64,000 nucleotides of DNA from assembly GCF_963676815.1 (NCBI RefSeq), contig NZ_OY781365.1, forward strand, positions 1,274,501 through 1,338,500, given 5' to 3'. The notes under the pieces are model-generated. The model made no database searches, had not been told where the DNA came from, and saw only the letters and a program-made list of their open reading frames with translations. Below, piece after piece: positions 16,834 through 25,614 of the stretch. Both the position numbers and the translations under genes were made by a program. Positions within the stretch are counted from its first letter, which is position 1. The number at the start of each line of letters is the position of its first letter. This DNA comes from an uncultured Draconibacterium sp. (GTDB taxonomy: Bacteria > Bacteroidota > Bacteroidia > Bacteroidales > Prolixibacteraceae).

Positions 16834-19119
16834 ATGTCACGCTTTTTATTTTTTATTGCAGCACTATTTTTATTTGCCGGATGTGGAACACCAACGAGCA
16901 ATTCAGGTGATTCTGAAATGGATGTTTTCGTTTCCGACCTAATGGCAAAAATGACCGTCCAGGAAAAAATTGGTCAGTTGAACCTGATCACGCCGGGAGG
17001 TGGAATTCCAACAGGTTCGGTAGTAAGTACCGGTGTGGAAGAGAAAATAAAAACCGGAAAAGTAGGCGGTATTTTTGGTGTTTACGGACCGGAGAAAACG
17101 AGACAAGCACAGCAACTGGCTGTTGAAGAAAGCCGCCTGGGAATTCCGATGATCTTTGGTTCGGATGTTATTCACGGTTACAAAACCACATTCCCGCTGC
17201 CTCTTGGATTAGCCAGTACATGGGATATGGAACTGATAGAAAAAACCGCACAAATAGCAGCCAAAGAAGCAACTGCCGACGGTATTTTCTGGAACTTCTC
17301 GCCAATGGTTGACGTATCGCGCGACCCACGTTGGGGGCGTATTTCTGAAGGAGCCGGTGAAGATCCGTATTTAGGTTCCGAAATCGCAAAAGCGATGGTA
17401 CATGGCTACCAGCAAAACGATCTGACAGCAACAACAACAATGATGGCAACTGTAAAACATTTTGCCTTGTACGGAGCTGCAGAAGCCGGCCGAGATTACA
17501 ACTCGGTTGATATGAGCCACCTGAGAATGTTCAATGAATATTTCCCTCCGTATAAAGCAGCGATTGACGCTGGAGTTGGTTGTGTAATGTCGTCGTTTAA
17601 CGATGTTGACGGCGTGCCGGCCAGTGGAAACAAGTGGTTACTTACCACCGTTTTGCGCGATATGTGGGAATTTGATGGTTTTGTGGTTTCCGATTACACC
17701 TCAGTAAACGAAATGATCGCTCATGGTTTGGGCGATTTACAGGAGGTTTCAGCATTATCTTTAAAAGCCGGTCTGGATATGGATATGGTAGGAGAAGGAT
17801 TTCTGACCACACTGGAAAAATCGCTGGAAGAAGGAAAAGTAACAGAGGAAGACATAAACAAAGCTTGCCGCCGAATTCTGGAAGCAAAATACAAACTGGG
17901 GCTTTTTGAAGATCCGTATCGTTATTTTGACAACTCACGTCCTGAAAATGATATTTTGACGTCAGAACATCGCCAGGTAGCGCGACAAGCTGCTGCGCGA
18001 TCTATGGTTTTATTGAAAAATGAGAATCAATTGTTACCACTGAAAAAGTCGGGAACTGTTGCATTGGTAGGTCCGCTGGTTGACAGCCGCAGCAATATGC
18101 TCGGCACTTGGGCGCCAACAGGAGATTTTAACTTTGCTGTTACTGTTTTAGAAGGATTTCAGAATGTTGTTGGCGACGATGTAAATATCATACATGCAAA
18201 AGGAGCGAATATTTCTGATGATCCGGAGTTTGCCAAAAAAGTAAATGTATTTGGCCCGAAAATCTTCATCGACAAGCGAACGCCCGAAACGATGTTGCGC
18301 GAAGCTGTTTCTGTTTCGCGAAAAGCAGATGTGATTGTAGCAGTTGTTGGAGAAGCAACTGAAATGACAGGAGAATCATCGAGCCGGACGGATATTACCT
18401 TGCCTCCAAGCCAAAAGAAATTGTTGAAGGAATTGGCAAAAGCCGGGAAACCACTCGTTGTGGTAAATATGAGCGGTCGACCGATGGAAATTGACGAAGA
18501 AGTGGAACTGGCTGATGCTTTTGTGCAAATGTGGCACGCCGGTGTTGAAGGCGGAAATGCACTGCCCGACGTATTGTATGGCGACTACAATCCATCCGGA
18601 AAACTAACCGCGACTTTCCCGGTAAATGTTGGACAAGTACCGATTTATTACAGTGTGCGCAATACCGGTCGCCCGCAGAATGGCGATACTTTCCAGAAGT
18701 TTAAATCGAACTATCTGGATGCGCCAAATTCACCGCTTTTCCCGTTTGGTTATGGACTAAGTTATACATCGTTTGAGTTTAAAAACTTAAGTGTTGACAA
18801 AGCAACAATCACCAACAACGAGGAATTGAAGGTTTCTGTGGAAGTAAGTAACACAGGAGATTTTGATGGTGAAGAAGTGGTGCAATTGTATATCCGCGAT
18901 ATGGTGGCCAGTATTACACCGCCACTGCGTTTGCTCAAAGGATTCGAAAAAATTTTTATTCCCAAAGGCGAAACTAAAACGGTGGAATTCACCATTACAA
19001 ACGACGATCTCGCTTTTTATCATGCCGATCTCTCGTTTTATGCAGAACCCGGTGAATTTGAGATTTATGTAGGAGGTGATTCAAACGCCTCGCTGGCAAC
19101 AAAATTTACTTTGAAATAA
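16834..19119 (+). CDS. bglX: GH3 beta-glucosidase, BglX-like, lipoprotein
   Basis: Predicted periplasmic beta-glucosidase that would finish oligosaccharides produced by the endo enzymes. 761 residues with lipid-attachment Cys 17 (FAGCG). Domains: N-terminal TIM barrel (about 30-375, with GSDVIHGYKTTFP, DPRWGRISEGAGEDPYL and KHFALYG), nucleophile D287 in FVVSDYTSV, alpha/beta sandwich (about 400-620, containing GEATEMTGESSSR where the acid/base Glu is expected) and a C-terminal FnIII-like domain (about 660-755, VSVEVSNTGDFDGEEVVQLY). Length and motifs match the BglX branch. GH3 enzymes acting on sophorose are known and would fit the GH144 neighbours. Confidence 0.93.
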   Translation: MSRFLFFIAALFLFAGCGTPTSNSGDSEMDVFVSDLMAKMTVQEKIGQLNLITPGGGIPTGSVVSTGVEEKIKTGKVGGIFGVYGPEKTRQAQQLAVEESRLGIPMIFGSDVIHGYKTTFPLPLGLASTWDMELIEKTAQIAAKEATADGIFWNFSPMVDVSRDPRWGRISEGAGEDPYLGSEIAKAMVHGYQQNDLTATTTMMATVKHFALYGAAEAGRDYNSVDMSHLRMFNEYFPPYKAAIDAGVGCVMSSFNDVDGVPASGNKWLLTTVLRDMWEFDGFVVSDYTSVNEMIAHGLGDLQEVSALSLKAGLDMDMVGEGFLTTLEKSLEEGKVTEEDINKACRRILEAKYKLGLFEDPYRYFDNSRPENDILTSEHRQVARQAAARSMVLLKNENQLLPLKKSGTVALVGPLVDSRSNMLGTWAPTGDFNFAVTVLEGFQNVVGDDVNIIHAKGANISDDPEFAKKVNVFGPKIFIDKRTPETMLREAVSVSRKADVIVAVVGEATEMTGESSSRTDITLPPSQKKLLKELAKAGKPLVVVNMSGRPMEIDEEVELADAFVQMWHAGVEGGNALPDVLYGDYNPSGKLTATFPVNVGQVPIYYSVRNTGRPQNGDTFQKFKSNYLDAPNSPLFPFGYGLSYTSFEFKNLSVDKATITNNEELKVSVEVSNTGDFDGEEVVQLYIRDMVASITPPLRLLKGFEKIFIPKGETKTVEFTITNDDLAFYHADLSFYAEPGEFEIYVGGDSNASLATKFTLK

Positions 19120-19137
19120 GAACCTAAACCAACTAAA

Positions 19138-20751
19138 ATGAGAAGTTTATTTGTACTAGCTTTTTTTGCATCTGCTCTGCTTTTGGGAGCTTGTTCGCAA
19201 AAAGAAAGTGAACCGCAGCGCCCAAACATTATTTTTATCATGAGCGACGATCATGCGTATCAGGCTATTAGTGCCTACGACGACAAATTGATCCAGACGC
19301 CAAATATCGATCGTATTGCAGAAGAAGGAATGTTGTTTACCAATGCCTGTGTTTCCAACTCAATTTGCGCTCCGTCGCGGGCGACAATTCTTACCGGAAA
19401 ACACACCCACATCCACGGAAAGATCGATAATAACTTTCCATTCGATACCACGAATGTTACCTTTCCGCAGTTGTTGCACGATGCCGGTTATCAAACAGCC
19501 ATGTTCGGCAAGCTGCATTTCGGGAATAATCCAAAAGGTTTTGATGAGTTTAAAATCCTTCCCGGGCAGGGCGATTATTACAATCCCGATTTTATTACCA
19601 ACAACGGCGATACAACCATTCAGGGCTATGTAACCGATGTAATTACCGACCTCGCTATCGACTGGATGGATAACCGCAGAAAAGACGATGAGCCTTTTTT
19701 GATGATGTACCTGCACAAAGCACCTCATCGTGAATGGTACCCGGCAGAAAGACACTATAAGGAGTTTACCCAAAAAACTTTCCCTGAACCCGAAACTCTA
19801 TTTGATGATTACAAAGGCCGGGGAACAGCCGCAAAGGAAGCTGAAATGAACCTGCTAAAACACATGACCGTTTCGGCGGACAACAAAATCTATCCGGAGC
19901 TGGCAAAAGAGTTGGGTGTTGAGGAAATGTCGGAATGGGGATTTAATGTTTTTAAAAGTAAATACGCCCGTTTTACCGACGAGCAAAAAGCAAAGTGGGA
20001 TGCCGTTTACGGACCGATAAACGAAGAGTTTGCAGAGCTGTACCCAACGATGAACGACACGGCTTTTATGCGTTGGAAATACCAGCGATACATGCAGGAT
20101 TACCTCGGATGTATTGCCGCTGTTGACGAGAATGTTGGCCGGCTTCTCGACCATTTAAAAGAACAGGGGCTGGACGAAAATACCATTGTAGTATACACGT
20201 CTGATCAGGGATTTTACCTGGGCGAACACGGCTGGTTCGACAAACGTTTTATCTACAACGAATCGTTTAAAACACCACTTTTGGTGAAATGGCCGGGGAA
20301 AATTGCTCCGGGATCGGTTTCAGATGAAATGGTGCAAAACCTCGATTTTGCACAAACTTTTCTTGAAGCTGCCGGAATTGAAGCACCATCGGATATGCAG
20401 GGCGAAAGCCTGATGCCGCTTTTGGTTGGCGACACTGCCGCCTGGACCCGCGATGCGGTTTATTACCATTATTACGAATATCCCGGTTTCCACATGGTAA
20501 AACGCCATTACGGAATTGTTACCACCGATTTTAAACTGGCACATTTCTATTACGATATTGACGAATGGGAATTGTATGACCGTAAAAAAGATCCGCTGGA
20601 ATTGAATAATGTCTACGATGATCCGGCGTATGCCGATGTGGTTATTACATTGACGAAACAATTACAGGAATTGCGTGCGCAGTATAAAGACTCGAAAGAG
20701 TTGGATCAGTATTTTATTCAAAAGTACAAAGACAGAGGATTGATAAAATAA
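19138..20751 (+). CDS. S1-family sulfatase, lipoprotein
   Basis: Hydrolyses a sulfate ester on a glycan; last gene of the locus. 537 residues, lipid-attachment Cys 19 (LLGAC). The S1 signature is complete: metal-binding D37/D38 in IMSDDHAY, C77 in SICAPSRATILTGK, the C-x-P-S-R motif whose Cys is converted to formylglycine, then GKLHFG, and the later metal site YTSDQGFYLGEHGWFDKR. General resemblance is to N-acetylglucosamine-6-sulfatase-like members, but subfamily and regiospecificity are not decidable here. Maturation needs a sulfatase-modifying enzyme not found in this window. Its presence implies the target glycan carries sulfate. Confidence 0.92.
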   Translation: MRSLFVLAFFASALLLGACSQKESEPQRPNIIFIMSDDHAYQAISAYDDKLIQTPNIDRIAEEGMLFTNACVSNSICAPSRATILTGKHTHIHGKIDNNFPFDTTNVTFPQLLHDAGYQTAMFGKLHFGNNPKGFDEFKILPGQGDYYNPDFITNNGDTTIQGYVTDVITDLAIDWMDNRRKDDEPFLMMYLHKAPHREWYPAERHYKEFTQKTFPEPETLFDDYKGRGTAAKEAEMNLLKHMTVSADNKIYPELAKELGVEEMSEWGFNVFKSKYARFTDEQKAKWDAVYGPINEEFAELYPTMNDTAFMRWKYQRYMQDYLGCIAAVDENVGRLLDHLKEQGLDENTIVVYTSDQGFYLGEHGWFDKRFIYNESFKTPLLVKWPGKIAPGSVSDEMVQNLDFAQTFLEAAGIEAPSDMQGESLMPLLVGDTAAWTRDAVYYHYYEYPGFHMVKRHYGIVTTDFKLAHFYYDIDEWELYDRKKDPLELNNVYDDPAYADVVITLTKQLQELRAQYKDSKELDQYFIQKYKDRGLIK

Positions 20752-20788
20752 CTGGGGTTTTACCTAGATTAAAAAATTTCCAGACCAT

Positions 20789-20842
20789 AAATAAGAAATC
20801 TGAGGAAAAGTATCTATCGCCTTTTCTTCAGATTTCTTATTT
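20789..20842. terminator. Long bidirectional hairpin ending the polysaccharide locus
   Basis: Arms 20789-20810 and 20821-20842 are complementary over 22 positions with a single G-U wobble and a 10-nt loop. The hairpin lies between the sulfatase gene and the convergent Crp/Fnr gene, with A- and T-rich outer edges, so it can stop transcription from both sides. Confidence 0.85.
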
Positions 20843-20920
20843 CTTGAATGTAGGTACTACTCGAAATAAATTTCCATCAAAAAATTTAAAAAGAAAAATT
20901 AGTCGAGCTAGCAAAACAAT

Positions 20921-21613
20921 TTATCCTAACTGACTAATTTTAACCAATTTTTCAATATCAAGTAATTCAACATCTTTCCCTTCAAACTCTATCAACTTGT
21001 CGTCTTTAAAGTCTTTCATAACACGAATAACACTTTCCGTTGACATCCCGGTTAACTCTGCCAAATCAGAACGGGAAAGGGGAAGGTTAAATGCATCGGT
21101 TTTAAAAATTCGTTGCGACAGACATAACAATACATCAGCCATTCGCCCGTGCATTTGTTTATTGGTAAAACAATAAAAACGACCATAGGTCTGCACCGTA
21201 TTCTCGTTTAAAATATTTATAATCTGAAAAGCAAATTCAGCATTGCTGAGAATCATTTTTTTGAATAACTCAATATCTATCAATTCAACTTCCGAATCAA
21301 TATAAGAGGTTGCCGAATACAAAAAAGTGTTATTCCCATCATGAATACAAGGTAGTCCTATCAGGTTTCCTGGTGGAGTGATCTTTAAAATCAGATTTTT
21401 TGGTTTTCCTTCAAGATAAACCTTCGCCAAACCATTTTTTAAAAATACAATATGCGATGCAAATGCTCCTTGTTTGCATATATTCTCGCCTTTTTTGTAC
21501 GTTAAAACAATCTTGTTTTCGTCAATTATCTTCTTCTCCTCTTCTGTTAACTTATCAAAACAACATTCGCGGCGGCTAAAAACGGTACAACTATTTGAAT
21601 ATAAATTTTTCAT
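20921..21613 (-). CDS. Crp/Fnr-family transcriptional regulator
   Basis: Sensor-activator with an N-terminal cyclic-nucleotide-binding-type beta roll (about 25-135) and a C-terminal winged helix (about 160-225, LSRSDLAELTGMSTESVIRV as recognition region). 230 residues. Cysteines at 9, 17, 18, 46 and 89 are suggestive: an FNR-like protein needs four Cys for its 4Fe-4S cluster, but the spacing here differs from E. coli FNR, so a cluster, a thiol switch or a nitrosative sensor are all possible. It is divergent from the octaheme cytochrome gene and shares with it a 182-bp intergenic region containing a perfect Crp/Fnr-type palindrome. Likely regulates itself and the cytochrome operon. Confidence 0.88.
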   Translation of the reverse strand: MKNLYSNSCTVFSRRECCFDKLTEEEKKIIDENKIVLTYKKGENICKQGAFASHIVFLKNGLAKVYLEGKPKNLILKITPPGNLIGLPCIHDGNNTFLYSATSYIDSEVELIDIELFKKMILSNAEFAFQIINILNENTVQTYGRFYCFTNKQMHGRMADVLLCLSQRIFKTDAFNLPLSRSDLAELTGMSTESVIRVMKDFKDDKLIEFEGKDVELLDIEKLVKISQLG

Positions 21614-21669
21614 TAGTGGCTAAAAATAGAAAGATTTCCGATATATGAATATGTTTTGAATCATGTTTT

Positions 21670-21689
21670 AAACTGATGTTGTTCAGTTT
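21670..21689. promoter_or_regulatory. Perfect Crp/Fnr-type palindrome AAACTGA-N6-TCAGTTT
   Basis: Seven-base arms (21670-21676 and 21683-21689) around a 6-bp spacer reproduce the TGA-N6-TCA core that CRP and FNR proteins recognise. A weaker copy, TGA-N6-TCA, follows at 21695-21706. Both lie between the divergent Crp/Fnr gene and the octaheme cytochrome gene. A partial -7 box TACTTTTA is at 21763-21770 before the cytochrome gene. Confidence 0.6.
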
Positions 21690-21795
21690 TTTAATGACTC
21701 ATATCAAACATTCATGCAACGACAAGCACACATTTTTGTTACAAACATATGCTATCTACTGCTACTTTTATATCGAACTTATATTCACTTAAACC

Positions 21796-23388
21796 ATGGA
21801 ATTTATATCATTTTTAATACTATTATTTTTGGCGTCAGGATTTACAAATCTGAGTGCAGAAGAAGCCGACTCGGTTAGTGTAAAATTAAATGTGAAAAAC
21901 TACACCTGGAAAGCCGACAGAAAAACCAGCTCAATTGCCGACCATAATTCTTTTGAGATTTTACAACAGGACTTTGAAAATGCTCACCAGGTAACTGAAG
22001 CCTGCATTTCGTGCCACACCAAGCGCGATGAGGAAATTATGGCGACCAGTCACTGGAATTGGGAGCGAACAGAACTGCTTGAAGGAAAAGGAGAAGTACC
22101 ACTCGGGAAAAAGAACATCCTGAACAACTTTTGTATAGGCATATCGGGAAGCGAAGCAACCTGCACCCGCTGCCATATCGGGTACGGCTGGAAAGACAAG
22201 GAATTCGATTTTGATGAACCGTTGAACATTGATTGTTTGGTTTGTCACGATAACTCCGGCACCTACGAAAAAGGAAAAGGAGCGGCGGGCTATCCGGCTA
22301 AACATGTTAATCTTTCGTATGTAGCCCGCCATGTAGGAACACCGAAGCGCGAGAATTGCGGTGTTTGTCACTTTTGGGGTGGCGGTGGTAACAATGTAAA
22401 ACATGGCGACCTGGAAATATCACTGCTTGAGCCATCGAAAAAAATAGATGTACACATGGATGTTGAAGGAGAAGATATGAATTGTGTGGATTGCCACAAA
22501 ACAGAAAACCACCAAATGGCGGGGAAATTGTACGCATTATCATCAGAAAATAAAAACCGCGCTACCTGCGAACAGTGTCACACGGCTGAACCACATGCCA
22601 ATCAATTGCTGAACGAACACAACATTAGAGTAGCCTGCCAAACTTGCCATATACCTACATATGCAAAAGGCAACAGTACCAAAATGGTGTGGGATTGGTC
22701 AACTGCCGGCCGACTGGATGATGACGGAAACCAAATACATGAGAGCGATGCTGATGGCAACCACAATTACCTTTCGATAAAAGGAACGTTTGTATACGAC
22801 GACCATGTTGTTCCGGAGTATTACTGGTTTAACGGAATTGCAAACCACCAGTTAATTACTGATAAAATTGATACAATTCCGGTGCAAATGAACTCACTTG
22901 CCGGATCGTACAAAGATAAGGGAGCCAACCAGGAAAGTACAAGCCCCTCAAAAATATGGCCGGTAAAAGTACACCGCGGAAAACAAATTTATGACACAGA
23001 ATACAACACATTAATTCAACCAAAACTGTGGTCGACTGAAAGTGGTGACAGTGCCTATTGGGTTGATTTTAACTGGGACGAATCGGCAGCCGCCGGAATG
23101 AAATATCTTGGGTTACCCTACAGTGGTAATTACGATTTTGTTGAAACAGAAATGTATTGGCCACTCAATCACATGGTAGCTCCAAAAGAGCAATCGCTAA
23201 ACTGTAAAGACTGCCACTCGCGAAACAATAGCAGGCTGGCCGGCTTAGACGACTTTTATTTGCCTGGCCGCGACCAAAATATATTTCTCGACATCAGCGG
23301 CTTTTCAATGCTGGCCTTTATTCTACTTTTTGTATTTGCCCACGGTTCGCTACGCATACTCACCCGGAAAGACAAAAAGGAACACTAA
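21796..23388 (+). CDS. Octaheme c-type cytochrome, tetrathionate reductase (OTR) family
   Basis: Periplasmic multiheme reductase. Family members (Shewanella OTR) reduce tetrathionate, nitrite and hydroxylamine in vitro. 530 residues with a signal peptide (1-21) and eight CxxCH haem sites: 70-74, 123-127, 147-151, 188-192, 230-234, 258-262, 281-285 and 470-474. The seven closely spaced haems followed by a gap of about 185 residues to the eighth match the OTR layout. A C-terminal membrane helix (about 503-520) anchors it and is followed by a basic tail. The cytochrome b-PAS gene 20 bp downstream probably supplies electrons from quinol. Family is confident; the in vivo substrate is not known. 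Confidence 0.92.
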   Translation: MEFISFLILLFLASGFTNLSAEEADSVSVKLNVKNYTWKADRKTSSIADHNSFEILQQDFENAHQVTEACISCHTKRDEEIMATSHWNWERTELLEGKGEVPLGKKNILNNFCIGISGSEATCTRCHIGYGWKDKEFDFDEPLNIDCLVCHDNSGTYEKGKGAAGYPAKHVNLSYVARHVGTPKRENCGVCHFWGGGGNNVKHGDLEISLLEPSKKIDVHMDVEGEDMNCVDCHKTENHQMAGKLYALSSENKNRATCEQCHTAEPHANQLLNEHNIRVACQTCHIPTYAKGNSTKMVWDWSTAGRLDDDGNQIHESDADGNHNYLSIKGTFVYDDHVVPEYYWFNGIANHQLITDKIDTIPVQMNSLAGSYKDKGANQESTSPSKIWPVKVHRGKQIYDTEYNTLIQPKLWSTESGDSAYWVDFNWDESAAAGMKYLGLPYSGNYDFVETEMYWPLNHMVAPKEQSLNCKDCHSRNNSRLAGLDDFYLPGRDQNIFLDISGFSMLAFILLFVFAHGSLRILTRKDKKEH

Positions 23389-23408
23389 CAATTTAAAAAA
23401 TCAGTAAA

Positions 23409-24575
23409 ATGAAAAAAGTATATATCTATAAAATATTTGAGAGATTTTGGCACTGGTCGCAAGCGCTGTTCATTCTTATATTAATTGTAACCGGTTTCGA
23501 AATTCACAGCACATTCTCATTATTTGGTTACGAAACTGCTGTAAAATTACATAACCTTACTGCGTGGGCCTTTCTTGTGCTTATTGTCTTTGCTATTTTT
23601 TGGCACTTTGCTGTTGGCGAATGGCGACAATACATTCCTACAACTTCGTTTATTAAGGCACAAATAGATTATTATATACTTGGTATTTTTAAAGGAGCTC
23701 CCCACCCCACAAAAAAACTGGTATACAACAAATTCAATCCGCTACAACGTTTAATTTATTTAGGTCTAAAAATTTTAGTAATTCCTGTTCAGGTAATTTC
23801 CGGCTTTTTATACCTCTATTTCAACTATCCTATAAAAGGATTCGAATTGGAAAGTTTACAACTGGTAGCATTTTTCCATACGTTTGGGGCCTTTGTTTTA
23901 CTATCATTCATTATAGCACACATTTACCTAACAACAACCGGGCACAAACCTCTTTCATCTATTAAAGCAATGATTACTGGATGGGAAGAAATGGATGAAG
24001 AAACGGTAAAAGAACGACTTGTTAACGATATTGAAATTGCCTTACTAAAAACCAAATCGCAATTTAAAACAAAAGACGACAAAAGCGAAATACTGGATGA
24101 CGCCCTTATTGAAGCACAAAAGAATATTGGAGCCAAATCACTCACCGAAGACAAACGTTTTAGAGACGCAATTGCCGCCAGTGGAGTTGGCTACTTTGCC
24201 ATATCAAAACAGGGCTTGCTTACCGAAGTAAACGATGCCTGGGCACAATTGTACAAATACAATTCGCCCAAAGAAGTTGTGGGGAAGCATTATCGGCTTA
24301 GCCGCACGGAAGAAGACTTCCACGAGTTGGAAAAATCGATTGAGAAAGTACTGAAAGGCAACACGCTTAACCATGGAGAAGTAAAACGCATTTGTAAAGA
24401 TGGAAGCTTTGGCTATCACACCCTAACCATTTCACCAATGGTTGTAAATGGAGAGGTTACCGGCGTTGAAGGTTTTATTATTGACACAACCGGAAAACGC
24501 ATGGCCGAGAAGGAACTTCTGAAGAAAAAAATAAGTGTAGAGGAAGAGTTAAATAAAAACAAAAAAGAACAATAA
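23409..24575 (+). CDS. Membrane cytochrome b fused to a C-terminal PAS domain
   Basis: Four-helix b-type cytochrome that should pass electrons from quinol to the octaheme protein. Membrane segments lie at about 16-34, 50-70, 118-138 and 158-182, with candidate haem ligands H15, H48, H66 and the two His in FFHTFGAF and IIAHIYL. A charged linker (about 185-250) leads into a PAS domain (about 255-370: FRDAIAASGVGYFAISKQG, NDAWAQLYKYNS, GYHTLTISPM) and a short Lys/Glu-rich helix. No kinase, cyclase or methyl-accepting output follows, and the protein ends at 388 residues. Cytochrome b proteins of this type are usually only about 200 residues, so the PAS half is an addition. Possible roles: redox self-regulation, or docking for a partner. 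Confidence 0.83.
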   Translation: MKKVYIYKIFERFWHWSQALFILILIVTGFEIHSTFSLFGYETAVKLHNLTAWAFLVLIVFAIFWHFAVGEWRQYIPTTSFIKAQIDYYILGIFKGAPHPTKKLVYNKFNPLQRLIYLGLKILVIPVQVISGFLYLYFNYPIKGFELESLQLVAFFHTFGAFVLLSFIIAHIYLTTTGHKPLSSIKAMITGWEEMDEETVKERLVNDIEIALLKTKSQFKTKDDKSEILDDALIEAQKNIGAKSLTEDKRFRDAIAASGVGYFAISKQGLLTEVNDAWAQLYKYNSPKEVVGKHYRLSRTEEDFHELEKSIEKVLKGNTLNHGEVKRICKDGSFGYHTLTISPMVVNGEVTGVEGFIIDTTGKRMAEKELLKKKISVEEELNKNKKEQ

Positions 24576-24587
24576 AACCTATTAGAT

Positions 24588-25127
24588 ATGAAACGAGCAT
24601 TGCAACACTTGTCGCACAAAAAAATGAAAGAAATAGCCCTACTATTTATTGGTATTTTGCTTTTTGGCGCTTGCCAAAAAACCGAGTCGTTTAATTCGGC
24701 CGATGAAATGGTAGAAACTGCCAGCAAAAATCTTACAACAATAACTGTTGACGAGCTAAAAACTAAGATTGATAGCTTTGAAATGTTTAACCTGATTGAT
24801 GTGAGAGAACCCAGCGAGCACAATCATGGCTATATTCCCGGATCGGTGAATATTCCTCGTGGAACCCTGGAGTTTAATATTAGCAACGAAGACTTTTGGG
24901 AAAGCACCGGATTTTATTATCCTGAAAAAACAGAACTTTTTGTGCTTTACTGCAAAAAAGGAAGCAGAAGTATTTTGGCTGCCGAAACACTGAAAAAGTT
25001 AGGCTACGAAAACGTATACTTTCTTGATGGTGGTTGGAAAAACTGGGAATTAACTTATCCGTTATTGCAAGATAAAAATCTTGAACTTGAGTCGCACGGA
25101 GCTGTTGAAGAAGTTGGCGGTTGCTAA
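24588..25127 (+). CDS. Rhodanese-domain lipoprotein
   Basis: Sulfurtransferase-like protein tethered to a membrane. Rhodanese domain about 55-165: LIDVREPSEHNHGYIPGSVNIPRG, with catalytic Cys 122 in the loop CKKGSRS, then FLDGGWKNWE. Lipid-attachment Cys 29 (FGAC). The ATG at 24588 is 12 bp after the previous stop, the usual spacing here; an alternative ATG at 24624 would give a shorter, more conventional signal peptide (MKEIALLFIG). It is third in the run with the octaheme cytochrome and cytochrome b, so it may carry sulfane sulfur produced or used by that system. Some rhodanese-like proteins have other roles; the substrate is not shown. Confidence 0.88.
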   Translation: MKRALQHLSHKKMKEIALLFIGILLFGACQKTESFNSADEMVETASKNLTTITVDELKTKIDSFEMFNLIDVREPSEHNHGYIPGSVNIPRGTLEFNISNEDFWESTGFYYPEKTELFVLYCKKGSRSILAAETLKKLGYENVYFLDGGWKNWELTYPLLQDKNLELESHGAVEEVGGC

Positions 25128-25131
25128 GCAC

Positions 25132-25164
25132 AAAAAAAACGCCTTTAAAAAAAGGCGTTTTTTT
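25132..25164. terminator. Rho-independent terminator, bidirectional
   Basis: Stem AAAACGCCTTT/AAAGGCGTTTT with a 4-nt A-rich loop, followed by T-run on the plus strand and, read from the other side, by T-run on the minus strand. It closes the rhodanese operon and also lies just beyond the stop of the small minus-strand membrane protein. Confidence 0.9.
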
Positions 25165-25186
25165 TATCAGTGTTTGTCTCAATATC

Positions 25187-25393
25187 TTATTCTACAATTT
25201 TCTTACAGCCTCGCGCTACACAAAATGCCGAAGCTACAATGCCGGTTAAAGCAAAGAAAGCTAAGAAACCATAAAATACATTTTCGGATAAATTAGCACA
25301 ACATGAAAGAAATCCTAAAATCAATGTTGCAAAAAATCCTAACATACCCCAAAGTCCTAAGTTGTAACAAGCTAAAACAAGTATTTTTTTCAT
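25187..25393 (-). CDS. Small two-helix membrane protein, Cys-rich
   Basis: Function not recognised. 68 residues with two predicted membrane helices (about 10-30 and 38-58) and five Cys (9, 31, 32, 58, 63), including a CC pair at the end of helix one and CxxxxC near the end of helix two. The start is an ATG (MKKILVLACYNLG) and a TAnnTTTG-type box lies on the minus strand at 25438-25445. Gene spacing and the terminator it shares with the rhodanese operon support a real gene. Possible relation to the neighbouring redox cluster is only positional. Confidence 0.6.
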   Translation of the reverse strand: MKKILVLACYNLGLWGMLGFFATLILGFLSCCANLSENVFYGFLAFFALTGIVASAFCVARGCKKIVE

Positions 25394-25536
25394 GATATTA
25401 TAAATTTAAATGTTTCGATGTCTTATGTGTAAAATTACAAACTTATATGAACTTTTGTGCGCTAAGCAGTGTGGCATTTTTGCTTTACCTATGAGACTTT
25501 TAGCTTTTATTGCAGGCATGTTTTACTCTATGTGTT

Positions 25537-25550
25537 GTGATTTATATCAC
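25537..25550. promoter_or_regulatory. Palindrome GTGAT-N4-ATCAC, Crp/Fnr-type operator
   Basis: A perfect 5-bp inverted repeat combining features of the CRP (TGTGA-N6-TCACA) and FNR (TTGAT-N4-ATCAA) consensus sites. It is 64 bp upstream of the second Crp/Fnr gene and would be centred about 47 bp before a start set by the box TATGTTTA at 25577-25584. A second inverted repeat ATGTGC-N7-GCACAT follows at 25559-25577. Autoregulation is the simplest reading. Confidence 0.6.
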
Positions 25551-25614
25551 GGTTAAACATGTGCACATTTAGCACATATGTTTATTTTAGTCATAAATAT
25601 TAGAATAAAGAAAA

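Noticed and set aside
25559..25577. ATGTGC-N7-GCACAT as the main operator of the second Crp/Fnr gene
   Set aside because: Spacing and arms do not fit the TGA-N6-TCA core; noted only as a secondary repeat beside the better palindrome at 25537.
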